64,000 nt of DNA from Lethocerus indicus (taxonomy: Eukaryota; Arthropoda; Insecta; Hemiptera; Belostomatidae), in NCBI GenBank assembly GCA_019843655.1, contig JACDQD010000103.1:558001-622000 (forward strand), read 5' to 3'. The translations under genes and the position numbers were made by a program. Under the pieces are notes generated by a model. It had not been told where the DNA came from. It made no database searches and saw only the letters and a program-made list of their open reading frames with translations. Numbering within the stretch: the first letter of the stretch is position 1; each line of letters begins with the position of its first letter. Positions 1 to 11,136 of this stretch are shown here, one piece after another.

Positions 1-445
1 TATCCTCAATTCCTGCTATGCATAGTAGACACGTTTCGGCTCATGTCAGAAAATCATTTCAGGCTCATAGACACCTAGCATTCTGACTTCTAGCTTTTCC
101 TTCGATTACAAATTCCGACAATTACTTTTATTTTTGTTGAACGATGATTATAGAAATATTAACGGAGCGCTCGGCCGGCTAATTGTAGCCAGCCCTCGCC
201 AATGTTTGTACACAGGTTGGGACAAAATCAGTTACATATTTTCCGTGCAACCGGTCAACGAAACATTAACCGAACGCTGTACGCAGTTTAATGGCGGGGG
301 ACCAGCCGCCGGCTCTAACTGCAGGGTAATAACAGTAAAAGTGCGCGGAGTACTTTCGCTGAAAATTCGATTAGGGCCGACCCCTCTAATTTGGCGGCCC
401 GGTTTGCGGCCCGTCTGGACACGGAGAAAGAGAGAGAGAGAGAGC

Positions 446-476
446 GCGTACACGTGTACGCGTTACACGTGTAACG
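446..476. promoter_or_regulatory. Two abutting 16-bp palindromes, each centred on CACGTG
   Basis: GCGTACACGTGTACGC (446-461) and CGTTACACGTGTAACG (461-476) are perfect palindromes sharing one base. Each holds the E-box ACACGTGT, 15 bp apart on the same helical face or nearly so. CACGTG binds bHLH factors such as Myc/Max or CLOCK/CYCLE. A (GA)n tract lies just before. No gene is assigned nearby. Confidence 0.5.
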
Positions 477-821
477 CGGCCTATTTATTCGGCCATCCCT
501 CGGTTCGGAGTGGTACAGAGAAGCCTAAGGACTCGGGTTCAATTACGAGAAAGGTAGTTAACGACGGATTGCACCCTCGGCACTGTACTCACAGCTACTG
601 GAGACACTGTACTTAGGTGGATACCGCGCTGGCTTTCTGACAATAATTATCAGAAGAGATACACAGACTGTAAATCAGAGACAGACCGGTATTTATGTTT
701 TGATACTGTTCTAGACGGGTTCGGGCATGATCAAGGAACGAAAGTTTTATCTTCGCGTTGAAATAAATTTACCGTCAATAAAATAATAGAAAATATATTC
801 AATTTTAAATACCAAAAATAA

Positions 822-1065
822 GTTTTGGGGTGTGCGAGGGTTGGAATACCGTCGATTTCGTGTGTTTCTGCCTGCCTCTCACCGGTCTGATCTTTCGCTA
901 GACCGGTTTCGGCACTGACACGGTCACCAGTACAAGTGACAGTGACAGTGCAGTGAGGATGCCCCCGAAAAAACGTCCAAAGTGTTGAAGGTGGCGTGCG
1001 GCCGAAACCGGTCTAGCAAAAGACCAGACCGGCGAGAGGAAGGTAGAAACACAACAAATCTACGA
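822..1065. repeat. Foldback repeat copy A
   Basis: Left arm from GTTTTGGGGTGTGCGAGGG, right arm ending ACAACAAATCTACG. The left hammerhead-like block is cut off after CCGGTTTCGGC, and the right one has TTGAAGG instead of CTGAAGA, so neither looks active. Confidence 0.8.
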
Positions 1066-1697
1066 GCCTCTTTCAGTTGGATGGTGAAACATGAAATGGT
1101 TAAGGAATTCATTAAGATAAATGCGAATATAAATTTCGTATAAAAACGATGCAAAGACTGACACCGTCCGGCTTTCCGCCATCGTCAGTAGCTTTTAGTC
1201 AGTAATATAGGTAGATAAACTTGTCACTAGAATTGCTGAGAAGACGAAATCTCTCAGGGTACAAACGAGAAGGGATTAAAATTTAAATTATCTTACTTTG
1301 ACCCCATTAACTTGATAGTTTCTGGGCGCCAATATTTAAGGCAAAATAATTATTCCGTTCCAATAAATGAAACGGTAATAAAAAAAAAAATATACCGTAT
1401 TCGCACGAGCACGCTATCCAGTACCACGTTTTTTCAGACGAATCGTTAAGTCTTTTTCCCCGAGTATTCTTTTCCGGGAAGGAACCCGGAATTCTGTAAT
1501 TACAGGAGTTCCTGCTAAGAAGGAAGATAAACTTATTCTGAGAACTATACTCTACAGACAATAATGTGCGGTATTTTCCCGGTTATGAAATAAATTAAAC
1601 GGGAATAGGTTCCCGGGGACGGTACCTGTCCGCAGTGTGGACATTCGATTGTTTAGAGCCGCCGTTCTTCATAAACGAGTAAAAGCAACAAATTTAT
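1066..1697. other. No gene seen
   Basis: Mixed AT-rich sequence between foldback copies A and B; open frames are short and unconvincing. Confidence 0.6.
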
Positions 1698-2075
1698 TTT
1701 TAACATACCCGTTTTGTGGTCTGCGAGGGGTTGGAAGTACGCCGTCGGTTTGTGGCGTTTCTGTCACCTCTCGCCGGTTCGGTCTTTTGCTAGACCGGTT
1801 TCGGCCGATCGCCGTCTTCAGTAGCGGTGTCGGTCACTGTTGGGCCACTTCGGATGTTTTTCGGGGGGGCCAACCTTCCCACTGCACTGTCACAAGAAGA
1901 CAAAACATACGCCCCAAAACACAATAACGAGACACGTCTATAATAGTACAAGTGACGGTGACACAGTGCAGTGAGGATGCACCCTGAAAAAAATCCAAAG
2001 TACCTACAGTGACTAACACCGCTACTGAAGATGGCCGAAACCGGTCTAGCAAAAGACCAAACCAGCGAGAGGAGG
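1698..2075. repeat. Foldback repeat copy B
   Basis: Complete left terminus (TTTAACATACCCGTTTTGTG). The right arm is truncated after CAGCGAGAGGAG. The left arm keeps an intact ribozyme-like block; the right arm has lost stem II (core followed directly by TGGCCGAAA). Confidence 0.85.
1789..1825 (-). ncRNA. Hammerhead-like type I ribozyme motif, copy B left arm
   Basis: Read on the minus strand: GCTA, CTGAAGA, C, GGC-GATCG-GCC, GAAA, CC/GG, TC, TAGC. All positions needed for a CUGANGA...GAAA...UH hammerhead core are present, with one unpaired C before stem II. Confidence 0.6.
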
Positions 2076-3069
2076 ATTTTTGATATTGTTTGTTCGATGA
2101 ATCCAACAGGTGGGCGGAAAAAATTTGTTTTCACAATTCTTGTGATCTCTGTGTGTTTGTCTGTTGTATTTCACAGCTTTTTAATCACTAGGTCGCCTGT
2201 TGGGGCATCCTGTTTGCACTTCCACCGCGGTAATTACGGATTCTGCCATCGATCTATTGTCATTGTTAAAAGGTTATTCGGTCGTAACAAAATTGCCTAG
2301 ACTGGCAAAAATCGATTCTCGGTATTTAAAATTTTTCGGCATTAAAAAAATGACAACGTGAGAAAAAACTATCTGCGCGCTCCGAAACGCCTATCGTAAA
2401 ATGGCAAAATAGTTTAAGTTGAAAGTAAGATTCATACATGACACAAGAATGTAGGATTCGTTCTAATCACTACTACTATTCTTTTCTTATCAGTTTCTGT
2501 TTGAATCGATTTCTTGGGATTGTTGTACCGGTTTAGCTTTAAAAAAGTCTGTTATATAGAGGGCCTAGTCCTCTAGGTGCTCAATTAAAAAAATGTTTTT
2601 AATGCGAGCGCCTGTTTAAAGTGTGCCGGAACAACACCCCAGGGAGGAAAACATGCCCGTTATCGTACAGCACGTCCCCCACTTGAGGGATGATTTTTGA
2701 CGCACCTTGTCGAAAAGGGGGGGCGAGTTTCGCATATGAATTGTTCGATCCACCACTTCACCCCTTCTGAGTGGGGGGGGCTCATCGGCAATGCAAATAT
2801 TGGACTTGAAAATTTACGGACGGTGCCGATACGCAAGTTGCCAGACATCCCCCCGGGCTAGTGCTATACCCCCCCAACCGAGAACAAACTTATTGCCGTG
2901 TTCCGTTTTGTATTTTAGTTCGAACATCGGTCCCGTTTAGCACACCAACGGGGTGGGAGTCTCATTGTATATCGACCCTTCCGATAACAGACACTATTTT
3001 ATGTATACACGTGGCGTGACAATAATGATTCTCGGGAGGGGGGGAGGAGAGGGGAGCTGAAAAAAAATA
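2076..3069. other. No gene seen
   Basis: AT-rich first half, then G- and C-runs; nothing recognised. Confidence 0.6.
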
Positions 3070-3522
3070 CCTCTCGCCGGTTCGGTCTTTGCTAGGCCGG
3101 TTTCGGCCATCTTCAATAGCAGTATGTTAGTCACTGTTGGCACTTTGGATGTTCTTCGTGGGCATCCTCACTGCACTGTGTCACTGTCACTTGTATATAT
3201 TTGGAAGTACATCGCTTCAAAGTTCTGTCTATAAAATTAAATTTCCCAAATTTTGTAACATATATAACATAGATCTTTTGCCCTCCGTTCGTCTGTTCCC
3301 GTCACGTGGATTTAATGACAAAACCACCACAGTACAAGTGACAGTGCAGTGAGGATGCGCCCAAAAAACATCTAAAGTGCCGAAAGTGACTGACACCGCT
3401 ACTGAAGATGGCGAGCGGCCGAAACCGGTCTAGCAAAAGACCGAACCGGCGAGAGGGGACAGAAACACACGAAATCTACGGTATTCCAACCGTTCGGAGA
3501 CCAAAAAACTGGTATGTTAAAA
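3070..3522. repeat. Foldback repeat copy C, with central spacer
   Basis: Left arm truncated at its outer end; right arm complete to GGTATGTTAAAA. About 3205-3320 is a non-palindromic spacer (TTCTGTCTATAAAATTAAAT onward) that recurs at 10.8 kb in the same orientation and at 21.6 kb reversed. Confidence 0.9.
3398..3434 (+). ncRNA. Hammerhead-like type I ribozyme motif, copy C right arm
   Basis: Consensus form. Stem I GCTA (3398-3401) pairs TAGC (3431-3434); core CTGAAGA 3402-3408; stem II GGC/GCC with loop GAGCG; GAAA 3421-3424; stem III ACC/GGT; predicted cleavage after C3430. Confidence 0.65.
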
Positions 3523-4543
3523 TACCTTTTTACTGATATTCGACTGTTCGCGGAACTAATTAAAACATTAGTTCTTCGATTTACGAGTTCCTCTGCGCGT
3601 CGACACCGCTACAATGTCCAGTGATTTCGGTGCAGTCGGAGTTTCCCATTTGCATTCGAAACAAATTTTCTCCACTTTCCCGATCTCGATTCTAGGTTTT
3701 CGGTCAATGCCAGTAGCACTCCGTTAGAAAATTAGTTGCCAGTCCGATAGAACCCAATATATATGGGATTTAAAGAGGCCGATTGTCAAATCGAATTTCC
3801 TACACGCTTAGCCAGTATTTTTTGGAGCCTCGAAACAACATTAGTTTGCCAATTCGGCTCTAACCGAACTTTGAAAAATTAGGTCGAGTTTTCGTTCAGT
3901 CGGACAGTTTATTTGATGCTAGTGGATATCACAGCGTCGTGATTTCATTCGATTATTAATAAATAAAATTTCTTATATATTCTGATGTTGCCTGTAGGAT
4001 CCAAAATTGCAGAATGCAGAAACAAAATCGGGAAATAAATATTTTATTTTGAAATTTTGATTTTCAATTATTGAATTGTGACTGATTTCAATACTGTTTT
4101 CCGGACCAAAGATTAGTATTTGACCGGCGGGAGTTCCAATTTTAGCCGAGAGTCAGACGTATCGTATTTCCCGAGCTGTGAGCGGTCGGCGCATTTTCCC
4201 GTCTGTTCGTGTCCGTTTTAGAAAATTCGAACCGGACAAGGGAGAAATAATTCCGGCGGCAAATCCCGGTTAATTCGTGGACCGGTTGAAGGTAGCCGCC
4301 CGTGAAATGGGGGAGGGCGGCCATCATAGCCCACGTTTACTGTTTTATTTCGGCTTAAAGCCCGGCTCCGGCCACCCCTATCCGGTCCAGAAAATCCGAT
4401 GGGGGCCGCAACCCCACGGGAGCAGTGACTGCGCCCTGCAGAACAATTACATGTAACATTAAACCTCTCACGGAAGAACGGTAAACAGTACGGAATAACT
4501 GTTACGCGGTCGGCGAGGTTTCGGACCACCGTAGTTTTATTGG
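3523..4543. other. No gene seen
   Basis: Nothing recognised. A short motif CAGTAGCACTCCGTTA at about 3711 recurs near 18750. Confidence 0.55.
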
Positions 4544-4648
4544 ATCTTTCGCCAGACCGGTTTCGACCATCTTCAGTAGTTGTGTCTCACTACAGTACTT
4601 AAAGACAGACGTACTGAAGATGTCAAGCGGTCGAAACTGGATTCACAC
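4544..4648. repeat. Degenerate foldback copy D
   Basis: Small palindrome: CCAGACCGGTTTCGACCATC on the left and GTACTGAAGATGTCAAGCGG on the right around a 40-bp centre. Only the ribozyme-like blocks are recognisable and both are damaged. Confidence 0.6.
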
Positions 4649-4783
4649 AGCAAGATGAGATTTGAAATTTGATTCTAGAGGAAGGATGCATTTTAAGCCT
4701 CCACAGCGGTATGAGCGGGTATGAGGAATGAAACAAATGGATGTTCTTAAATTACTTAACACAAAATAACATACATGAATTTG

Positions 4784-5069
4784 AGTTTAACATACCTGTT
4801 TCATGGTCTGCGAGGGGTTGTCTCTGTCTCCTCTCGCCGGTTCGGTCTTTTGCTAGACCGGTTTCGGCCGCTCGCCGTCTTCAGTAGCGGTGTTGGCACT
4901 TTGGATGTTTTTCGGGCATCCCCCACTGCACTGTCACTCCGTCACTTGTACCGCGGCGCCTAACACCGCTACTACGGAAGATGGCGAGCAGCCGAAACCG
5001 GTCTGGCAGAAGACCGAAATCTATATTTATTCCAATCCTTGGCAGATCACAAAACAGGTACGTTAAACT
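4784..5069. repeat. Foldback repeat copy E, both outer ends present
   Basis: Runs from AGTTTAACATACCTG to GGTACGTTAAACT and so defines the mirror-image termini of the family. It has no central spacer. No clear target-site duplication was seen. Confidence 0.9.
4852..4888 (-). ncRNA. Hammerhead-like motif, copy E left arm
   Basis: Intact core on the minus strand with C as the extra base before stem II. The partner right arm has a 2-nt insertion and a base change (CTACGGAAGA) and is broken. Confidence 0.6.
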
Positions 5070-6637
5070 AAAAATCTATTTCCCAACCAGTTAAACGTTG
5101 AAAGATCGATTGTGAAAACCGCATACGGGAACGGAACTGATGCCGGTGGCGTGCGGCCAAAGTTTTTCCCCCGCTATTGAAAATTGCAACCGGCGAAACG
5201 AGGGCAGCTCATAAACTGGCGTGCACTCATTAGAAATCGGTTCGGTAGTTTGTTCCCGAACAACTGGTTTGAATCCGAAGTGCGGCTGTCGAGCGGCCGC
5301 CGCTCTCGAATTACGAGCGGCCCTGCATAATGAGAGCGGAGCGGATCCCGGGGAATTGCAGTCATTGAATCAGATAAGCCGGAAATGCAAAAAACAACTT
5401 AGTGAACTAAAAAAAAAAAATTGAACTAAAACCGTTGTTTTGCGAACGAAACGAGACGGATGAAAATCCCTATACGGATGAGACACAGCGGTGACATTAT
5501 CAGAAAAACACATTATGGACGGAATAATTATACGTCAGCCCCTTTGAATTACGGCTTTACCCCATCGACGGTACCGTTCTGTCGGTGTCGAACTGAGTTA
5601 GTTACTCAGTTACTCTCGTTGCCGGTATTGAGGAGGCCGTGAGCGAGGGGTGGAAATTTCAGATTCGATAAATATAAACCCCGGATATTATTTATATTCA
5701 GAGGATCGTACGAGGGATTGCCAAATACAAGCAGATTTAGTTTCGCCAACTCCAAACAGCAACTCTACAAATACTGAAATTTGCGGTGAGCGACCAAATA
5801 TAGAATCGATGTTGTTCGATAAATGTATTGGCCCCTTTTAAACAAGAAAAACCTAGATATTTTAATGTAGTAGTTTCAAGTATTTTGAAACTGTTGAAAT
5901 TATTCTTAACTGACTGATTTAGGTTGGGTATAGAGAATTGTCTTGCCGGTGGAATAGATTTTTTTTTGGTTGAAATTTGTAATTGAAGGAAAATCATTAA
6001 AAAAACGTGTCGAAGTGCGATCGAATCAGGGTGGCGAACGGATTTTTTTTTCAATTTCATATTTTCGTATTTACCTCTTTGGGGCTCCGGTACAGTGGAT
6101 AAAATGTTTTTCCTTTTTGAATTTTTCCTCCGATCACGGACAACCAATCCGTGTTCCGGTTTTGTCCCGCCGAAACCCCTTTAAAACCCGTCCACGGGCG
6201 GCTGAAAAACCCAGCCGACGGGGGGGTGAAAAACAACGGTCGTTTCACAGAGTTTCCTCGCACAGCGCGTCATCAACACACGAGGCTCACACACGGCCCG
6301 AATTTCCATATGATTGGAACCGACGTAGCGTGAAAGTCTCAGCGTGTCAGCCCGACCTGCTTCAATCTCGGTTGGGGGAACACTCAATTAATATTTGTCT
6401 CTTCGTTTAGATTTTCACATTTTCCCAACTGCGAGGCCGGCGCTAAATACATTTTTTTGCAGCGGAAATTTTCGCCAGATTGACACCCTTCGCGAACCTC
6501 TGCCTTTTTCGCTTTTTCCGCATGTTCTTCACCGGCGATAAGAGACCGGTTTTCAGAATAGTGGATTTACAGCAGAATAACCTGAATGAATTTTGTAGAT
6601 TTCGTGCGATTCTGTCTCCCCACGATGGTTATTATTA

Positions 6638-6720
6638 AGACACGTATAAACACACGACAAATAGACAACCACCACAGTACAAGCGACAGTGAGGAGGCCA
6701 CAAAACAAGTATGTTAAAAT
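6638..6720 (+). repeat. Foldback fragment F
   Basis: Right-arm remnant: ACCACAGTACAAGCGACAGT joined by deletion to GGCCACAAAACAAGTATGTT. The hammerhead-like block is deleted. Confidence 0.7.
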
Positions 6721-7243
6721 ACACGACTTCAATTCTTGTACCAACGTTTTACTCTATTATTCAATTGAAATTCTACACCATTTCTTCTTTGTAGTTTGAA
6801 ATCGGTGAGAGGGGAAAGACTAGCGAGAACAGTTATTTGAATATTGGACGGAGAAAACCTAATTCCCTGGTAATTAAAGTTCATTTGAAAATCCGAAGGG
6901 GGAGCGAACCATTGTCCGTTGTAATACAGTTTGAAATTGCCCCTTTTAACAAAATTCGACCAATTACCTAATTTGCTCTATATATCTGCCGCAGTTGTAG
7001 ACGGTAGAGGTGAATCAAACACATAAAAAATTGGTATATATTCGAATTTATATTGGTATGTATTGACGAAAATTTTTTTCAGAGAGTCGAAGAACCGGTA
7101 TAAGAAAGTAAACGTGCCTCATAATTGCTTTTCCGGTTCTCGGAAAATCCTATTCTCGTTTTCCCTTTCCTGGGAAATTTAATAGCTTGAAAGTAACTCT
7201 CGAGAGGGAATAATGTCAGTACTAAGATTTTCCTTAATTGATC

Positions 7244-7246
<3 letters not shown>

Positions 7247-7291
<45 letters not shown>
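7247..7291. repeat. (AT)n microsatellite
   Basis: About 22 uninterrupted AT units. It creates the tyrosine-isoleucine run in one reverse-strand open frame, which is therefore spurious. Confidence 0.95.
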
Positions 7292-7295
<4 letters not shown>

Positions 7296-8430
7296 TATAT
7301 GTGTACCGGAAAATTACCTCTACATTTATAATGGCCTACAGAACAGTTTGTCATCTCAAAGGTTCCGATTTTCCCTCCACTGGTTGTAATACTCATTCCA
7401 ATTAAAATTAAACCTGGTTCCGGGTAAGATTCGCCCGAATTTTTATTTAGGTAATTGAAATAATCGAAGCCGGTCCTATCGGAGATATTGAACACTAATT
7501 ATTGTATATTATAGCTGTCAAGCTCTGTCGGACGCTGCATTGCGGTAATTACGGATTAACTACTACCACCTAAGGGCGATATACAAGCGGACGCTGGTAA
7601 TTAATTATTGCGAATAATTGGATCGATATTGAAGATATAGAACGATATTAGTGATGATATTGGGAAAAGGTTAAACGGACAAGAGAATTGGCTTAGAAAA
7701 AACCTTTAAGAACTACAATTATTATCGAACGTTAATAGCTGCAGGAATTTTGCTGCATCGGGACGATTCCTTATAATCTCTCATTAAGGAATGGGGACAA
7801 TACTTCGGGAAATGGGACAACGTACGGCTAGGGCTCTAGGATCCCATATGGGCGCCGGTTAAATAGAACCCGTATGTGTCGCCGCCAATAAGTGGAGGAA
7901 TTCCGGAGGTGCGCAATCAAGATTTTCTCATTGAGGGGGGCATATTCAATTAGGCCCGCAGGTTCCGTATTACCGGGGCACTGTTCGCTCCCCGCCCTCC
8001 AGATATGAGAGAGCTCGGACCTAGGGGGGGGGGTTTCCCTCTCGTCCCCGCGGTGAAATATCCAATTTTCCGCCGTGGGGCATTTTCCCGCCGGTGAACG
8101 GCGTCGAGGGAAATTCGCGCCGGCTGAAAGAAGACGGTAACCAATTTTCCGGCCGAAAAGTGGGACCCTGTCCAAGGTCCGATGGACCTTTTATGACGGT
8201 TTGCACCTTCACTGACGACTAGAGCCACATTAAGTAATCGGTCCTTTGTCTAACCAGTATAATATTTTTAGTAGTTATACGCCAGCAAAACGATTCGGCA
8301 CTTGGGTCAAGACGAACAGTTTTGGGCAGGAAGAAGAATCCTGCCAATTAATACAGAAATAAAAACTAATCACCGATTGTACAGAGATATCCTGAAACAA
8401 TGGTTGTGGGGTTCTCGGGATACTTATAAG

Positions 8431-8607
8431 TATAATGTTATAAGTACAAATGCTGTATGTATTTTTTTTTTCACATGCATTTCGCGATAAAAGCAACCTC
8501 CCAAAGACGGCACTTTTGACACAAGAACAATTGTGGTCTAAGGGCTAAGAAAGGATGAGAGAGGAAAGGGACTTAACGAGTGGAACTTCGGGAACCGGGA
8601 TCGCTGG
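8431..8607 (-). mobile_element. Jockey-like LINE 3' UTR fragment
   Basis: Matches the 3' UTR of the 58.2-kb copy (ATAATGTTATAAGTACAAAT, CGCGATAAAAGCAACC, ACACAAGAACAATTGTGGTC) and a little of the coding end (GAACTTCGGGAACCGGGAT). Its truncated 5' end abuts the terminal piece of a foldback arm at 8608. Confidence 0.75.
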
Positions 8608-8653
8608 AAAAGACCAGCGAGAGGAGACAGAAACACAACAAATCTACGGTATA
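8608..8653 (+). repeat. Foldback fragment G (right-arm tip)
   Basis: AAAAGACCAGCGAGAGGAGA through AACAAATCTACGGTAT, starting just 3' of the ribozyme-like block and abutting the LINE fragment at 8607. Confidence 0.8.
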
Positions 8654-9370
8654 TATAGAGAGATTTTTCTAATAAGTTTTCAACATATTTATAGAATACA
8701 ATTCATAATATCAGTGACTATATAATTATTGCAGCATTAAAAACGTAAATGATGTAAATGATTTTAATTACCCCTTCCGACAGCATGATTTATTTACTAA
8801 CTGCATTTCGAAACCGAACCGGGCCTACGTTTCCTCTAATATACGAGCGCTTTAAACTGTTTCAAGGACGGAAAACACGAAATATGCTGTATTGTGAATA
8901 CTGTACAGCGTTTATTTCAAAGTGACGCAGGTTCTTAAGATAAGAGGGGGATGCAAGTCCCATCACGTAGCTCATAGCCGGACGCCCCTATCAGAATGCG
9001 CTGGAATTGCACCCCTCAATTTATCATCAGTTTTCCGACCCCCAGTTTTCCTCTCTCCCTCTCTCATTAATATTTTAGGAGGAGCATATTTCTGGTGAAA
9101 TATTTATGGCCAGAACGCTCGGAGACCGTTATCATAATCGCCGTTTTTTATGGTGTTCGCTACCACCACCGAACCACCGCCCCCTGCGACAGCATTAAAA
9201 GTTTCCCCGGCTCCGGGTAAAACCGAAATTGAAATTCCGTTTCGGACAATTCTTCGAATTCTGCGGAAAATAAATCGACTGATAAATTCGGCCCGGCTTC
9301 TGGACGGACTCGAAGAAGTAAGGAATTTCCTTTAGACTAGTCCAATGGTACATTGAACAATATTGGCCGA

Positions 9371-9465
9371 CCGTAGATTTGTGTTTCTGTCTCCTCTCGC
9401 TGGTTTGTTGTTTTGCTAGACCGGTTTCGGCTGCTCGCCATCTTCAGTAGCGGTGTCACTGTCAC
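9371..9465 (-). repeat. Foldback solo left arm H
   Basis: Single arm from CCGTAGATTTGTGTTTCTGT to the CGGTGTCACTGTCACTT segment with no partner nearby. Its ribozyme-like block is intact on the minus strand. Confidence 0.85.
9415..9451 (-). ncRNA. Hammerhead-like motif, solo arm H
   Basis: Intact on the minus strand, stem II loop GAGCA. It occurs in an isolated arm, so the motif persists without the palindrome. Confidence 0.6.
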
Positions 9466-10639
9466 TTTAAAATCTTAAATTAGTCATAGATTGTTTATTA
9501 GACGTACAATATTAGAATAAAACACCTGCTAACAGGTTTTTTGTGAAATTCAATGTAATAGTTCTTATTTTGAGCGTTAAATTGGAACAACAATTAATAA
9601 AATTTATTCTTAAATATGTATTATCTATTGGGCTGATTGTCTATTTATATTAATTTGTAACAGCTGTACAACTATTTGGGATATTGTCTCGGCTAGCTTA
9701 TCCAAGCTAAATCACCCGATTCGGCTTCTCGCCACGGCCGGCTGGTAGGCCTTTTTGCGGCGTATAGCAATAAATTCGAAACCTTTACCCGCTTTATCAG
9801 TGGGGCCTATTTTCCGCGCCGAGAATACGCTTTCCACCTGAACGGCAGATTTTCTCGGCTTTCCTCCCCCCCTCAAACTCCCGAGTAGGAAAAGCCGTTA
9901 AAGTCCTCGGGGGGGGGCCCTGTGACTTAAACTGCAATAAAAGCCGCTGTGCTTTCCTCCGAGAATCCCGCCCCTTTCCTACTCGATACACCGGTTAGAG
10001 TTTACGACCCGGCAATTTGCATGCGCTCACCCCCATACACTATACATATATATACAGTCGACGCTAATGACTCTTATGGCCCTTCTATCCTTTTGTTTCC
10101 ATCCTCGAGAAACTTTTCGTTGAATTTAAAATGGATTCATAACTACGGTATAAATCAGATCGCGTACGGAATGCGAACACTGTACGCGTTCTAGTATTGT
10201 CAGCCATTTTCAAACGAAAATTTGACCTCAAATAATCAAATTATAGTAAGAAAGAATGAGTGAAAGCGATCAGAATTGTTCGACATAATTCTCCGTTAAA
10301 TTATCCTGGGTTTTCACCTTTTCCCCAATTGAAGATTCTGGAAGATTTAATACCTCATACCAAAATTTCTCCCCAGAGTACTACGTGATATCCCCGAAAG
10401 TTAGTTGATAGTAAATGAGAATAACGTTTAAAAACAAGATATAAACTCTTTAAAACTGTATTCATATTATATTGATGTAATTTTGTAGAGTGACCGATGA
10501 AATTGAAGTAGACGTACAGGTATGCACTACAACCGCTGGAATTTATAATTAAAATTTGTTATATGTAATGGAAATAAATGGATTGAGCCTTTTAAATGCT
10601 GTTAAATTTATAGATATCTTTTAAAGGACATTTCATATA
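9466..10639. other. No gene seen
   Basis: AT-rich with a GC-rich patch near 9800-9980; no coding pattern. Confidence 0.6.
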
Positions 10640-11136
10640 CCGTAGATTTCGTGTGTTTCTGTCTCCTCTCGCTGGTTTGGTCTTTTGCTCGCCATCTTCA
10701 GTAGCGGTGTTAGTGACTTTTGGCACTTTGGCTGTTTTTCGGGCATCCTCACTGCACTGTCACTGTCACTTGTACTGTCTTGGTTTGGTCATTTGCTAGA
10801 CCGGTTTCGGCCTATAAGTGCTGTCTATAAAATTAAATTTTCCTAAATTATGTAACATAGATGTTTTTCACTCTGTTTGCCTGTTCCTGTCATGTGTCGC
10901 ACACGTGTCAGACACGTATATATACACACGACAAACAGACAACCACAAGTGTACAAGTGACAGTGACAGTGCAGAGAGGATGCCCGAAAAACATCCAAAG
11001 TGCCAACTAACACCGCTACTGAAGATGGCGAGCAGCCGAAACCGGTCTGGCAAAAGACCAGATCTATACGAGACAGGAATATTCGAAATCTGCCGTATTC
11101 CGACCCCTCGCAGACCACAAAACAGGTCTGTTGAAC
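10640..11136. repeat. Foldback repeat copy I, with spacer
   Basis: The left arm lacks the stretch from GCTAGACC to the core, but a displaced CTAGACCGGTTTCGGCC sits at 10795-10812, suggesting internal rearrangement. The spacer as in copy C follows. The right arm ends CACAAAACAGGTCTGTTGAA. Confidence 0.85.
11015..11051 (+). ncRNA. Hammerhead-like motif, copy I right arm
   Basis: Intact core and stems II and III. The stem I 3' strand is TGGC, which still pairs with GCTA through one G-U pair at RNA level. Confidence 0.6.

Larger units (their letters stand above)
5070..8430. other. No gene seen apart from foldback fragment F and the (AT)n tract
   Basis: GC-rich islands at 6150-6330 and 7850-8200 give overlapping frames on both strands rich in P, R and G, without domains. 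Confidence 0.6.
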
